Below the pieces are notes generated by a model. It was not told the origin of the DNA and ran no database searches. It worked only from the letters and a program-made list of their open reading frames with translations. Shown here one piece after another: positions 21,592 to 30,091 of a stretch of DNA of 64,000 nucleotides. Numbering within the stretch: the stretch's first letter is position 1; the number at the start of each line of letters is the position of its first letter. The position numbers and the translations under genes are program-made. Source of the DNA: Streptomyces sp. NBC_00461 (GTDB taxonomy: Bacteria > Actinomycetota > Actinomycetes > Streptomycetales > Streptomycetaceae); the NCBI RefSeq assembly GCF_036013935.1, contig NZ_CP107902.1, forward strand, positions 4,807,001-4,871,000, in the 5' to 3' direction.

Positions 21592-22476
21592 ATGGCCACC
21601 ACCGACCGGCAGGCCACGACGCTGGCCCTCGCACACGCCCTGTCAGCCGCCGAGCGCGGACTGGCCGTCATCCCCTTGTCCCGGACGAAACTCCCGGCCC
21701 TGCGCTCCCCCCACCGCGACGATCCCGAACCCCAGTCCCAGCCCCAGTCCCAGCCCTGTCACGGCGAGTGCGGACGCCTCGGACACGGTGTGTACGACGC
21801 CTCGACCCATCCGGCGCGCATCCGCGAACAGTTCGCCGCGGCCCCCTGGGCCACCGGCTACGGCATCGCCTGCGGCCTGCCGCCCCACCACCTCATCGGC
21901 GTCGACCTCGACACGAAATCGGGCACGGACTCCTCGGCCGCCCTGCGCGAACTGGCCTTACGCCACCTGTTCACGATCCCCGACACGGTGGTCGTCGTCA
22001 CCCCGAGCGGCGGCCGCCACCTCTGGCTGAGCGGCCCGCCGGACGTCGTCGTCCCCAACTCCGCCGGCCGCCTCGCCCCCGGCATCGACATCCGCGGCGC
22101 CGGCGGCTACCTCGTCGGCCCCGGCTCCCGCACCGACCACGGCGTCTACGGCACGGCTCCCGGCACCGCCCACCTCGCCCCCGCGGCCTGCCCGCCCGCT
22201 CTTCTGCGCCTGCTGCTCCCGCCGCCCCGTGCCCAGCACCCCACCCCGCCCTCGGCCGGCGACCACGGCCAGGGCCTCGTCCAGTTCGTCCTCGCCGCGC
22301 ACGAGGGGCAGCGCAACACCCGCCTGTTCTGGGCGGCCTGCCGCGCCTACGAGGACGGCATCGGCCCGGCCCTCGTCGTTCCCCTGATCGAGGCGGCCCT
22401 CAACACCGGTCTGACCGAACGCGAGGCGCGGGCGACGATCGCCTCGGCGGCCCGGATGACGGGGCACCGGCCGTGA
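21592..22476 (+). CDS. bifunctional DNA primase/polymerase-like protein (core, TTA codon)
   Basis: 294 residues of the Prim-Pol (archaeo-eukaryotic primase-like) family: an N-terminal ALSAAERGLAVIPLSRTKLP-type entry, GYGIACGLPPHHLIGVDLDT (the D-x-D metal site), VVVTPSGGRHLWLSGP and IDIRGAGGYLVGPGSRT. Codon 123 (21958-21960) is TTA, rare in Streptomyces and read by the bldA tRNA, so production may be developmentally limited. The usual helicase/ATPase partner of plasmid primases is absent; the next gene is a small hypothetical. It may be a plasmid-derived gene fixed in the core. Confidence 0.8.
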   Translation: MATTDRQATTLALAHALSAAERGLAVIPLSRTKLPALRSPHRDDPEPQSQPQSQPCHGECGRLGHGVYDASTHPARIREQFAAAPWATGYGIACGLPPHHLIGVDLDTKSGTDSSAALRELALRHLFTIPDTVVVVTPSGGRHLWLSGPPDVVVPNSAGRLAPGIDIRGAGGYLVGPGSRTDHGVYGTAPGTAHLAPAACPPALLRLLLPPPRAQHPTPPSAGDHGQGLVQFVLAAHEGQRNTRLFWAACRAYEDGIGPALVVPLIEAALNTGLTEREARATIASAARMTGHRP

Positions 22477-22518
22477 GACCCACGGGACGACCGTGGTGAG
22501 ACCCACGGGACGACCGTG
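22473..22518. repeat. perfect 23-bp tandem duplication across a stop codon
   Basis: GTGAGACCCACGGGACGACC plus GTG occurs twice back to back (22473-22495, 22496-22518). The first copy contains the prim-pol stop codon. A recent slippage duplication is the simplest reading. Confidence 0.85.
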
Positions 22519-22544
22519 GCAGTACAAGAACCAAGAGGAGCCCC

Positions 22545-23003
22545 ATGCACGACCGCCCGAGAGCGCGGACCATGTCGCTGACCCGCGTGGTCCTCGCCTC
22601 CGGCCGCCCCGTCGACCTCGCCGAGCTGCGGCTGTCGTCGACGTACGGAGGAATGCCCGCGGGCTATCCCTGCAAGCCGGTCAACGACATGGTGATCAAG
22701 AGCCTGCTGCACACCACCGAACACACCTTCCCCACCAGCCCCATCCACCTCGTCCCGCCCTCGCGCGAGTACCCGGACCAGTACGCGGGCGCCTTCGGCC
22801 CGGTCGAGATCCTGCCGCCCGTCGCCTGCGTGGGGTCGTTCCGCTCCAGGGCACTGGACCCGTCCCACGACCCGGTCGACTACTTCTCGGCGCTGACGGT
22901 CATCTGGTTCCAGCCGACGATGCGGGTACCGTCCGAGTGCGACGCGGCGGCCTCGCTGCGGGAGGTCGACTGGGAGGGGCTGGCGCGGGACCACGAGCTG
23001 TAA
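22545..23003 (+). CDS. hypothetical protein (152 aa)
   Basis: ATG with GAGGAGCCCC upstream, 68 bp after the prim-pol stop and probably co-transcribed with it. No membrane segments. Recognisable but unnamed stretches: LSSTYGGMPAGYPCKPVNDM, IHLVPPSREYPDQYAGAFGP and FSALTVIWFQPTM. The regular, hydrophobic-core-like sequence suggests a folded cytosolic domain. A 20-bp near-repeat spans its stop (22984-23023). Function unknown. Confidence 0.65.
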   Translation: MHDRPRARTMSLTRVVLASGRPVDLAELRLSSTYGGMPAGYPCKPVNDMVIKSLLHTTEHTFPTSPIHLVPPSREYPDQYAGAFGPVEILPPVACVGSFRSRALDPSHDPVDYFSALTVIWFQPTMRVPSECDAAASLREVDWEGLARDHEL

Positions 23004-23023
23004 CGCGGGACCACGAACTTCAG
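22984..23023. repeat. 20-bp imperfect tandem duplication across a stop codon
   Basis: CGCGGGACCACGA recurs at 22984 and 23004 with a 20-bp period. The first unit includes the stop of the upstream gene. It is the second stop-codon duplication within 550 bp. Confidence 0.75.
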
Positions 23024-23036
23024 CGGGGCTGTCGGC

Positions 23037-23576
23037 TCACACCTTGTCGATCCGCCAGGCGACCATTCCCGTGGCCCCCGGACGACCGCTGACGTCGACG
23101 CGCAGCGACTTCTTGCCCGTGAAGCGGTCCCGGACCGGCGTCCCGTCGCAGGTGACCGGCTTCTTCGGGGTCCTGTGCCCCGGAGCCGTGGTCATCGACG
23201 TGAACTCGATGTCGGCGGCTCCGGTGCCGGCGCACACCACGCTCAACCGGTAGACGGTGCCCGAGGACAGGCCGGGGTCGGCGTGCACGCCGTCCCCCAC
23301 ACGCTCCACACCGGAGGCCACGAACGACGCGTCCGCGGCTGCCGGAGCGCCGAGCGCCGCCACGGCCTGCGCGGTCAGCTCCTTCTCCCGGTCCTTCGCG
23401 CGGTCCTTCTCCTGGTCCTTCTCGTGGTCCTTCTCCTGGTTTGTCTCCCCGTTCTTGTCCTGCTGCGCCGAGGGCGTGGGATCGGCCTGGGTTTCCTTCC
23501 CCGACGAACACGCGGCGAGAAGGAACACCGCCACCACGGCGCCGGCGAGCGCGCTCGTCCCAATGGTCCTGGTCAA
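23037..23576 (-). CDS. lipoprotein with charged-repeat linker
   Basis: 179 residues; TTG start with AAAGGATC upstream. A lipoprotein signal (GAVVAVFLLAACSSG, lipobox LAAC) is followed by a highly charged linker of EKDxEKD-type repeats (about residues 47-66), probably a single extended helix. A C-terminal beta-rich domain (YRLSVVCAGTGAADIEF, then KKPVTCDGTPV, then KKSLRVDVSG) has two Cys. Small-molecule or sugar binding is possible but unproven. Confidence 0.75.
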   Translation of the reverse strand: MTRTIGTSALAGAVVAVFLLAACSSGKETQADPTPSAQQDKNGETNQEKDHEKDQEKDRAKDREKELTAQAVAALGAPAAADASFVASGVERVGDGVHADPGLSSGTVYRLSVVCAGTGAADIEFTSMTTAPGHRTPKKPVTCDGTPVRDRFTGKKSLRVDVSGRPGATGMVAWRIDKV

Positions 23577-23630
23577 CGCCTGATCCTTTCGACAACCCGG
23601 TTGCCGACCTTCTCACGAGGCACCGCGCTG

Positions 23631-24281
23631 CTAGGGGCCCACTCCCAGGAAGTGCAGCACCGCCAGGACCCGCCGGTGGTCGGCGTCGGCCTTGGGCAGG
23701 TCGAGTTTGGCGAGGATGTTGTTGATGTGTTTGGCCACCGCGCTCTCGCTGACCACGAGTTGGGCGGCGATGCCCGCGTTGGAGCGGCCCTCGGCCATCA
23801 GGGCGAGCACCTCGCGCTCGCGGGCCGTCAGCCGGCCCAACGGGTCACTCTGCCGCCGTACCAGGAGCTGGGCGACGACCTGCGGGTCCAGCGCGGTACC
23901 GCCATCGGCCACCCGTCGCAGCGCCTCGATGAACTCCTCGACGTCCGCGACCCGTTGCTTGAGCAGATAGCCCACTCCGCTGGTGTTGGTGGCGAGCAGG
24001 TCGGCGGCGTAGCGCTCCTCGACGTACTGGGAGAGCAGCAGTACGGCGGTCGACGGCCGGGTCTGCCGGATCGACAGCGCGGCACGCACACCCTCGTCCG
24101 TGAAGGCGGGCGGCATCCGTACGTCCACCACCGCCAGTTCGGGGCGGTGCTCCTCGACCGCGGTCAGCAGCGCCTGTGCGTCGCCCACCTCGGCCGCCAC
24201 CTCGAAGCCGGCCATCTCCACCACCTTGACCAGCCCGATCCGCAGCAGCACGGAGTCCTCGGCGATCACGGCACGTCTCAT
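23631..24281 (-). CDS. LuxR/NarL-type response regulator
   Basis: 216 residues. The receiver (VIAEDSVLLRIGLVKVVEMA; phospho-acceptor Asp in LAVVDVRMPP; switch/Lys region ending GYLLKQRVAD) is joined to a LuxR HTH (LTAREREVLALMAEGRSNAG, then SESAVAKHINNILAKL). The ATG at 24281 overlaps the kinase stop (ATGA), so the pair is translationally coupled. Target genes are not evident. Confidence 0.93.
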   Translation of the reverse strand: MRRAVIAEDSVLLRIGLVKVVEMAGFEVAAEVGDAQALLTAVEEHRPELAVVDVRMPPAFTDEGVRAALSIRQTRPSTAVLLLSQYVEERYAADLLATNTSGVGYLLKQRVADVEEFIEALRRVADGGTALDPQVVAQLLVRRQSDPLGRLTAREREVLALMAEGRSNAGIAAQLVVSESAVAKHINNILAKLDLPKADADHRRVLAVLHFLGVGP

Positions 24282-25492
24282 CGCGGGCACGGCAACTCCA
24301 CGCTCATCACGGTCGGTCCCCCCACAGGGCTGCTCATCCGGAACGTGCCGTCCACCGACCGCACGCGCTGAACCAGCCCCGTGAGGCCACTTCCCTTGGC
24401 GGCGTCGGCCCCGCCCAGACCGTCGTCGGCGATCACGACCCGAAGTATCTCGCCCAGCAGAGCCACCGTCACATCCGCCCGGCTCGCCTCCTGTGCGTGC
24501 TTGGCGACATTCGTCAGCGCCTCGGAGACCACGAAGTACGCGACCGCCTCGACCGCCGGCGCCAGTCGTTGCGGCAGATCCACCCTCAGCCTCACGGGCA
24601 GCGGAGCACGAGCCGCGAGACCCGACAGCGCCGCGTCCAGCCCGAGTTCGTCCAGGACGGCCGGGTGCAGTCCGCGCACCAGACTGCTCAGCTCCTCGAT
24701 CGCCTCCTTGGCCCCCCGGTGCGCCGCGTCGATCACCTGCCGCGCCTCGGGCGACAGATCCGTCAACGTCGCCTTGGCCAGACCCAGGTTCAGCGCCAGC
24801 GACACCAGCCGTTGCTGCGCACCGTCGTGCAGATCCCGTTCGATACGGCGCCGTTCCGCATCCGCGGCATGCACCGCGCCGGCCCGGCTCTCGGTGAGGT
24901 CCTCGACCCGCTGCGCCAGGTCCTCCTCCCTGCTGCGGCCGAGCAGGGAGGGCACCGTCTGACTCTCCAGGCGTACGACGGCGGCGGCCAGGCTCGGGAC
25001 GACGGCCAGGACGATCAGCCCCGCGACGGAGAGATACGCCGTCTGCGTGGCGTAGCCGACGTGCTCGGTCCGCCAGTGCGCGGGCAGGGCGTAGATCCAC
25101 ACCGGGACAAGCGCCGCGCTCACTCCGGCCAGCAGCAGCCCCACGGTGAGGGCTTCGAGCGCCCCGAACAGCGTCCCGGCCAGGCAGTGGTAGCCGAACT
25201 GGCGCCACGGCCGCCGCCACCCCGGGCTGGCGATGTCGATCCCGAGCAGCCGCCGGAAACGCCGGCGCTGGGCCGCGGTGAGCGCCGGCGCCGAAATCCC
25301 CGTCAGCACCAGTGCGAACGCCAGGACCACCGGTGCGGTGCTGTCCCGCCCCGCGATGATCTCCCACACGAGACCGAACATCATGAACAGCGCGAAGCCC
25401 GTGAAGAGGTGCAGTGGCGCTCCCAGCGCGAGGAAGGACGTGTCGCGGTTCAGGCGGATGAGCGCCCGCCGCAGCCGGGGCGGGATTGTCAT
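24278..25492 (-). CDS. sensor histidine kinase (NarL/DesK-type)
   Basis: 404 residues from the ATG at 25492. The N-terminal half contains about five or six membrane helices with short loops (a putative-sensor type domain). A HisKA_3 box follows (RRRIERDLHDGAQQRLVSLA, His phospho-acceptor), then the HATPase domain with N box (VSEALTNVAKHA) and G motifs (VIADDGLGGAD, SGLTGLVQRV). Partner of the overlapping response regulator. The membrane-embedded sensor suggests an envelope or membrane signal. Confidence 0.92.
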   Translation of the reverse strand: MTIPPRLRRALIRLNRDTSFLALGAPLHLFTGFALFMMFGLVWEIIAGRDSTAPVVLAFALVLTGISAPALTAAQRRRFRRLLGIDIASPGWRRPWRQFGYHCLAGTLFGALEALTVGLLLAGVSAALVPVWIYALPAHWRTEHVGYATQTAYLSVAGLIVLAVVPSLAAAVVRLESQTVPSLLGRSREEDLAQRVEDLTESRAGAVHAADAERRRIERDLHDGAQQRLVSLALNLGLAKATLTDLSPEARQVIDAAHRGAKEAIEELSSLVRGLHPAVLDELGLDAALSGLAARAPLPVRLRVDLPQRLAPAVEAVAYFVVSEALTNVAKHAQEASRADVTVALLGEILRVVIADDGLGGADAAKGSGLTGLVQRVRSVDGTFRMSSPVGGPTVMSVELPCPR

Positions 25493-25644
25493 GTCCCAAC
25501 CGTAGGTGCCGTACTCCGTGGCCCGACATGCCACTGCTTTCCGTATCGGGGGTGAAGCCAGTGCCACCCCAAGACGGAAAAGGGTGTTACTGACTCCGGC
25601 CGCCGCAGATCTGAGGGTGGATCACGAGCCCGAAGGCCGGGTTC

Positions 25645-26127
25645 GTGACACCGGAAGCGAGTTCCGTCGTGGCCCTCTTCGCCCTCAATTCACCTGTGCC
25701 AAACGGTAGTTACCTCACGACCGGGGCTGCCCTCGGTTCCGGACGGCTGAGCCGTGCCCGCCGACGGCACAGCCGCGTACTGATCGGCGCGGGCCTCGTC
25801 CTGCTGCCCTGGCTCGGCTATCTCGCCGGCACCTTGCCACCGGGCGAGGCCGCCGCCTGGGTCACGCTCGACGCGATGGAGGCCGTCGCGCTGCTCACCG
25901 CCGGCAGCCGCCTGGTACGCGTCGACGCCAGTCACCGCGCGCCCGCGGCCGCCGCGGCGGTGCTTCTCCTCGCCGACGCCTGCATCGACCTCGCCACCGC
26001 CGCTCCCGGCCCGGAACTGGCGACGGCGATCGCCATGGCCGCGGTCGCGGAACTCCCCCTCGCGGCCCTGTGCGCGGCCCTCGCCACCCGCACCGACCGA
26101 CCACGGGACGGAGCACACCCGAGGTGA
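25645..26127 (+). CDS. small integral membrane protein
   Basis: 160 residues from a GTG. Three or four hydrophobic helices: VLIGAGLVLLPWLGYLAGTL, WVTLDAMEAVALLTAGSRL, AAAAAVLLLADACIDLATAA and ATAIAMAAVAELPLAALCAA. It is divergent from the histidine kinase, whose gene starts 150 bp away, so it may be a target or accessory. Later GTG codons are alternative starts. Family not recognised. Confidence 0.65.
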   Translation: MTPEASSVVALFALNSPVPNGSYLTTGAALGSGRLSRARRRHSRVLIGAGLVLLPWLGYLAGTLPPGEAAAWVTLDAMEAVALLTAGSRLVRVDASHRAPAAAAAVLLLADACIDLATAAPGPELATAIAMAAVAELPLAALCAALATRTDRPRDGAHPR

Positions 26128-26329
26128 GACGCGCCAGCCCGTCCAGCCCGCAAAAGGGGCGCCCCGGAACCTGGGCTCTGGGGGAGCCGGCGGCAGGGAT
26201 CGTTGTGGATGGACGAGGCAGTCACGTACGACATGGCCCACCGGCCGCTGCCCGTGTTGTGGGCGCCGTTGGGGCATGCCGACGCCGTTCACGGCTTGTA
26301 CTACCTGCTGGAGGGCGGCCCGGATCGCG

Positions 26330-26560
26330 ATGCTGACAGAGTCCGAGGCTGCCTCACCGCTGGCTGACGTGCCGTACTTCCTGCGCCACGCGGGCGTCTC
26401 GCTCTGGCTTGAGTCCGGCCTCTCCCCGGCTGAGGTCACGCGGCGGGCTGGCCACAGCATCGCTGTCCTCTTCCGCTTCTACGCGAAGGCGATTCACCGC
26501 AGCCGGCAGCGCGCAAACGAGCAGATCCAGCGTGCCCTTGAAGCTGCTGAGGAGCAGCAA
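26330..26560 (+). pseudogene. tyrosine integrase C-terminal remnant (related to the int at 55337)
   Basis: Translates LADVPYFLRHAGVSLWLESG, then RRAGHSIAVLFRFYAK. The same positions in the intact integrase at 55.3 kb read LAAVPYSLRHAGVSLWIKSG and ARAGHSIAVLYRFYAK. The box II R, the GHS motif and the catalytic Tyr are all present, but everything N-terminal is missing. It lies 1.8 kb left of the tRNA-Ser fragment and points toward it, as expected for an older element at the same tRNA. Confidence 0.8.
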
Positions 26561-26736
26561 GCCCACCTGGGGCTATCGAGACGTCACCCAGTTGCTCCGC
26601 CTCGGATGCCGCTCGAAACACGGCCAACTGGGAACCCACGCGTTCGCCCGTCCATCCTCCTAGTCACGAGTCCCGAAGCCGCACCTATCCGCGACCAGGC
26701 GGCCGGGACCCATCACAGGGGGAAGGAACCCGACTC

Positions 26737-27630
26737 TTGCGCAACAAGCTCGGCCGTACCATCACCGGCGCAGCGGTGCTCGCCCTCACCGCCACCGGCG
26801 TCATCACAGGAACGGCGAACGCCACCACAGACGTTCCCGACCCTTCGGGCGCCATCGCAGGAACAGCGAACGCCACCACAGACGCTGCCGACGATGCCTC
26901 CGCAGACGCTGCCAGCAGCCCCTCTATAGATCTTCCCGACAGCTTCTCCGCAGCCGTTCCCGACGCAGTGTGGACCGGGAGCGGTTGGCCTGCACCTTCA
27001 GCCGATCCGCACCTTCCTGACGCGAACGGCAACATCGCCGCCAACCAGGAGGAGGAGCCGCAGCCGCTCATTGACGAAGGCATCTACGGTCCTGACGCCA
27101 ACCCGGCGTCCACGTCGGCAGATTCAGCAGATTCGGCAGCCGCAGCAGCAGCGATCGGCGGCAACGGAACGGCCAACTGGGCGTACAACAACCTGGACAC
27201 CAGGTGGGAGTACAGAACCGACTGCGCGAACTTCGTCTCAAAGGCCCTGTACCACGGGGGCGGGATGCAGATGCGCCCCGGCGGCCGCAAGGCGGACAAT
27301 GCATGGTGGCAGGGCAGGTACGGGTTCGGTAAGAGCTGGAGCTGGACGAGCGCGGACTACCTCCGACGGCACGTGACCAAGTGGCGGCACTCCGCGATGA
27401 TTCCGCACGAGTACAACGCCAAGGTGGGGGATCTCGTCTTCTTCAAGTGGAAGAGGGAGAGGATCTACAACCACGTGGCGATCGTGAACTCCATGGTGCA
27501 AGGACACGCCGGCATCGTGCAGCACGGCCTGAAGAATGAGACCACCCTGCACGAGGTAATCCAGCGATACAGTCACACCTCGAACCCGATCGAGAAGGTC
27601 ACGATCGTCAGGCCCAAGGACCGTAGGTAG
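26737..27630 (+). CDS. secreted amidase-like protein (Amidase_6 type)
   Basis: 297 residues; TTG start with GGGGGAAGGAA upstream. A Sec signal peptide (TGAAVLALTATGVITGTANA) is followed by an Ala/Asp/Ser-rich linker of about 120 residues, with a duplicated GTANATTD segment. The catalytic region contains ANWAYNNLDTRW, then YRTDCANFVSKALYHGGGM (Cys nucleophile) and VGDLVFFKWK then YNHVAIVNSM (catalytic His), as in the NlpC-like Amidase_6 domain. Probably a cell-wall or peptide amidase. It lies between an integrase remnant and a tRNA fragment, so it is likely cargo of the older element. Confidence 0.78.
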   Translation: MRNKLGRTITGAAVLALTATGVITGTANATTDVPDPSGAIAGTANATTDAADDASADAASSPSIDLPDSFSAAVPDAVWTGSGWPAPSADPHLPDANGNIAANQEEEPQPLIDEGIYGPDANPASTSADSADSAAAAAAIGGNGTANWAYNNLDTRWEYRTDCANFVSKALYHGGGMQMRPGGRKADNAWWQGRYGFGKSWSWTSADYLRRHVTKWRHSAMIPHEYNAKVGDLVFFKWKRERIYNHVAIVNSMVQGHAGIVQHGLKNETTLHEVIQRYSHTSNPIEKVTIVRPKDRR

Positions 27631-27643
27631 CAAGGACATTGAG

Positions 27644-28207
27644 ATGCCCAGGTTGAAGCGGAGTCATACAGCGGCCGGATGGCTGGCAGCAGCAATGTTG
27701 CTGACAGCTGGATGTGCTGTCCTGGACAGCAGCTCTGCTGATGCCAGAGGGCCGGGAGCGTCGTACGAGCAGGCGTACGCCGACCACGAGCCCTTGCACG
27801 TGGTCGGCTACCCCTCCACCGGCTCTCTGCTGGTGGTGCAAAAGCTCGTGTGGGACATCGCCGACGGCAAAACGGGTGAACTTCGCAAGCTGGCGACCAG
27901 CGACAGCAACGAGACGGACGCCCGGAAGACCGCCGAGAACTGGATCAAGGGCTTCGGTACCGGCGCCCGTCGCAATGTGACAGGCGATTTCTATGACGAC
28001 GCCTCAGAGCGCCAAGTCGTGGTCCTGTACTTCCATGACACCCGCCAGGTCAAAGAGTTCACCGTTCGGCTCGATGGCGACGCGGGCAAGCAGGACTGGC
28101 GAGTTCTGATGAAGTCGGCCGATTTCAAGGACGCAACCCATACTCCCAAGTGGGCGCCGAAGGAGCCGGGAGGAACCGGCTCCAGAATGAAGAACAACGA
28201 CAACTGA
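27644..28207 (+). CDS. lipoprotein, hypothetical
   Basis: 187 residues, 13 bp after the amidase, so probably one operon. Lipoprotein signal GWLAAAMLLTAGCAVL (lipobox TAGC). The mature domain is a single compact region (SLLVVQKLVWDIADGKTGEL, then RQVVVLYFHDTRQVKEFTVR, then WRVLMKSADF) with mixed strands and helices, ending in a polar tail. It may act with the secreted amidase at the cell surface. Family not recognised. Confidence 0.7.
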   Translation: MPRLKRSHTAAGWLAAAMLLTAGCAVLDSSSADARGPGASYEQAYADHEPLHVVGYPSTGSLLVVQKLVWDIADGKTGELRKLATSDSNETDARKTAENWIKGFGTGARRNVTGDFYDDASERQVVVLYFHDTRQVKEFTVRLDGDAGKQDWRVLMKSADFKDATHTPKWAPKEPGGTGSRMKNNDN

Positions 28208-28224
28208 TCGCATGAGCACCCCGG

Positions 28225-28260
28225 GCCCCCGCCCTCCGGAACAAGCCGGAGGGCGGGGGC
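28225..28260 (+). terminator. strong hairpin terminator
   Basis: Perfect 15-bp stem GCCCCCGCCCTCCGG / CCGGAGGGCGGGGGC with a 6-nt loop, 18 bp after the lipoprotein stop. Confidence 0.85.
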
Positions 28261-28400
28261 TCGTCATCTGTTCGTCTCGCAATGGTGGTCCACGCCTGGT
28301 GCACACTCAGTGATCCACAACGAAACAGAGCAGGATCAAGGTGAGACAGGACCCACGCCGAAGGGGTGCCCCTAAGCACGAGGCACCCCTTCTGACCAGC

Positions 28401-28475
28401 ACGTCTACGACCTGCGCGGAGGCGGTGGGATTTGAACCCACGGTGACATCGCTGCCACGACGGTTTTCAAGACCG
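28401..28475. other. attachment site, left (75-bp direct repeat)
   Basis: Identical over 75 bp to 56872-56946. Similarity extends about 40 bp further left with mismatches (a GGGGTGCC...GGCACCCC hairpin, the old tRNA terminator). The repeat stops inside the anticodon stem, the usual crossover limit for tRNA-targeting tyrosine recombinases. Confidence 0.92.
28417..28475 (-). pseudogene. tRNA-Ser(TGA) 3' fragment
   Basis: The minus strand reads CGGTCTTGAAAACCG (anticodon TGA) through the long variable arm and T-arm to CCGCCTCC plus G. The 5' part (acceptor 5' strand, D-arm) is missing: the sequence beyond 28475 does not form a D-arm or pair with the acceptor. It is a 59-nt att-derived fragment, not a gene. 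Confidence 0.85.
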
Positions 28476-28545
28476 ATGGGCGATCGCGAGGTCTATGCCC
28501 TCTGACCTGCAGAGCAGGCCCCCGACGAACGCCCTACGACGCTTC

Positions 28546-28564
28546 TGGCCCACATATGGCCCAT
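28546..28564. promoter_or_regulatory. putative integrase arm-type site, left
   Basis: TGGCCCACATATGGCCCAT, 71 bp inside the left att core. It matches 56756-56774 at 18 of 19 bases. The matched position at the other end and the internal GGCCCA doublet suggest Int or Xis binding arms. The remaining 28565-28917 holds no gene that I can support. Confidence 0.5.
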
Positions 28565-28917
28565 GAGCCCCCAGGAGCCACCCTTCGATCCGTGTTCAGC
28601 TGAGCTTGCGCTATCGAAGCTTGTGCCTCGGGCTGCAGTTGCTGCCCTGACTCACGGCCCAGTGGTTTTGGAACCCTGGCCGTCCCAGTCCCCAGTCCCC
28701 GCTGTTGCCCGTGGTTGCGCGGTTGCTGTCGCACAGTCCATCAGCAGGCCTCTGGTGCACGCGGCTCCGGAGGCCGCTTAGGTCCCTCAAGTTCTCGCAG
28801 GTCAACGGGTTGCAATCAGTTACCAGGGGCTAGCCCGTCCACGAATAGTCCGTGTGCCGCCTGGCCGGGGCTACCTGCTGCAGCGAGTGGAAATATTCCA
28901 CTTGGCCATCGAAAATC

Positions 28918-29616
28918 CTATTTGCCCTTTGGGCATTCTGCTGCGGCTGTCAACTTTGTGATGGTTGCCACCGGTATCCGCGCCACCATGCCCTTCTCTC
29001 CCACGATGACCAGAACCCCTTTTGATTGTTTAGCGGAGAGGCCGCAATAGCTCCCTCCTGCGGCGTCCCGTACAAAAACCTTAGGAGGTGCGTCACTGTT
29101 CTGAGGTGCGTAAGCCATGATCCCAAGCGTCGCCATATAGAATGGAACGATTAGTAGGGCTAGCCGCCTGCTAATCTTGAGGCGACGATTAGCAATTTTT
29201 GTAGCTCTTGTCGTTTCTTCGGCATATCTAGGCCCGCTGACGACGATGTTCACCGGCTGTCCCTGTGCGGCCATCGCCGCCCAGACAACACTGGCAACAG
29301 CAATCAAGAGAGACGCGGCAGCGAGAATCCCGACCAGCAACTTATACGGAAAGAGATCTTGTAGCGCAGCTAGGTCTGAGGCGCCGCGAACTACCGTGAG
29401 GGTAGTTAGTAGCCCTGTGATAACGAGGATCGTGGCACCCCAGCGTTCGGCGGAACGCTGAATGTCGGGTAGCCCGTTGAAGCGGGCCTCATCGGCCATG
29501 CGAGCCCACCGAACATCCTCGGGCGTCGCTGGGTTAGGGGAGGGGATGAACTCCAGCTCGTCTGCTGGTACGTCGCCCAGATCGAGGTCGGAACCATTCT
29601 CACGTGCTGCACTCAC
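28918..29616 (-). CDS. three-TM membrane protein of the defence-like block
   Basis: 232 residues. The GTG at 29616 is chosen because GGAAGAGG precedes it and its GTGA overlaps the stop of the zinc-ribbon gene upstream. The N-terminus is acidic; three membrane helices follow (WGATILVITGLLTTLTVV, LLVGILAAASLLIAVASVVW, LALLIVPFYMATLGIMAY). A soluble C-terminal tail of about 65 residues follows (VFVRDAAGGSYCGLSAKQSK, then MVARIPVATITKL). Lower GC than the chromosome. It faces away from the AAA/subtilase pair and may be its membrane effector or sensor. Family not recognised. Confidence 0.65.
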   Translation of the reverse strand: MSAARENGSDLDLGDVPADELEFIPSPNPATPEDVRWARMADEARFNGLPDIQRSAERWGATILVITGLLTTLTVVRGASDLAALQDLFPYKLLVGILAAASLLIAVASVVWAAMAAQGQPVNIVVSGPRYAEETTRATKIANRRLKISRRLALLIVPFYMATLGIMAYAPQNSDAPPKVFVRDAAGGSYCGLSAKQSKGVLVIVGEKGMVARIPVATITKLTAAAECPKGK

Positions 29617-29954
29617 GGTTGCCTCTTCCGGAGTAGGAGCCTCGCCATGGCGCCGCAACCAACCGAGCCTTCAGGCCGGCCGTCGTGTTCGTTAGTACAT
29701 GAGCAGAAGATGGTGTGCTCCTGGTGAGGCGCCGTCAGGGAGCCACTTCCAGACTGCCCAGTTACGTAGGATCCAGGCGTGACAAGCATCGGCCTTACAG
29801 GAAAGCTGAACGAGAACTCGTGGCCGCAACGAGGGCAGGCGCCGATCACGGTGGCGATGCCGTTGGCCGAAGCCTTCTTAAATAGTCCATTCATGATGTC
29901 CGTCGACAATTCAGAACAATCTACTTGCGAGTAGCCAACAGAACTGTCTGCCAT
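29613..29954 (-). CDS. small zinc-ribbon-like protein
   Basis: 113 residues. Two Cys/His clusters (ACPRCGHEF and FCSCTNEHDG, then VGCGAM) look like a zinc ribbon split by a loop. It is translationally coupled (GTGA) to the membrane-protein gene. It is divergent from the AAA ATPase with about 137 bp between the starts, so the four genes could share one control region. Function unknown; a role as adaptor or sensor is inference. Confidence 0.65.
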   Translation of the reverse strand: MADSSVGYSQVDCSELSTDIMNGLFKKASANGIATVIGACPRCGHEFSFSFPVRPMLVTPGSYVTGQSGSGSLTAPHQEHTIFCSCTNEHDGRPEGSVGCGAMARLLLRKRQP

Positions 29955-30091
29955 CTCGTTACCCCCCGGGCCGAGTCCATTTGTCCGGATGTCGGCCGGT
30001 TCAACTGTGTGACATCGGCCGAGTGTTGGGTATGGTAGCGCCGGGAAGATGTCTCCAGGGACATCATGCGGGAGGCCCTGAGAGGAACGAC

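Noticed and set aside
26209..26367. 52-codon ORF just before the integrase remnant
   Set aside because: It overlaps the remnant in another frame, has no ribosome-binding site and matches nothing I recognise; probably debris.
28417..28475. Functional tRNA-Ser(TGA) gene
   Set aside because: The 5' acceptor strand and D-arm are missing here and at 56888-56946; both are att-derived 3' fragments.
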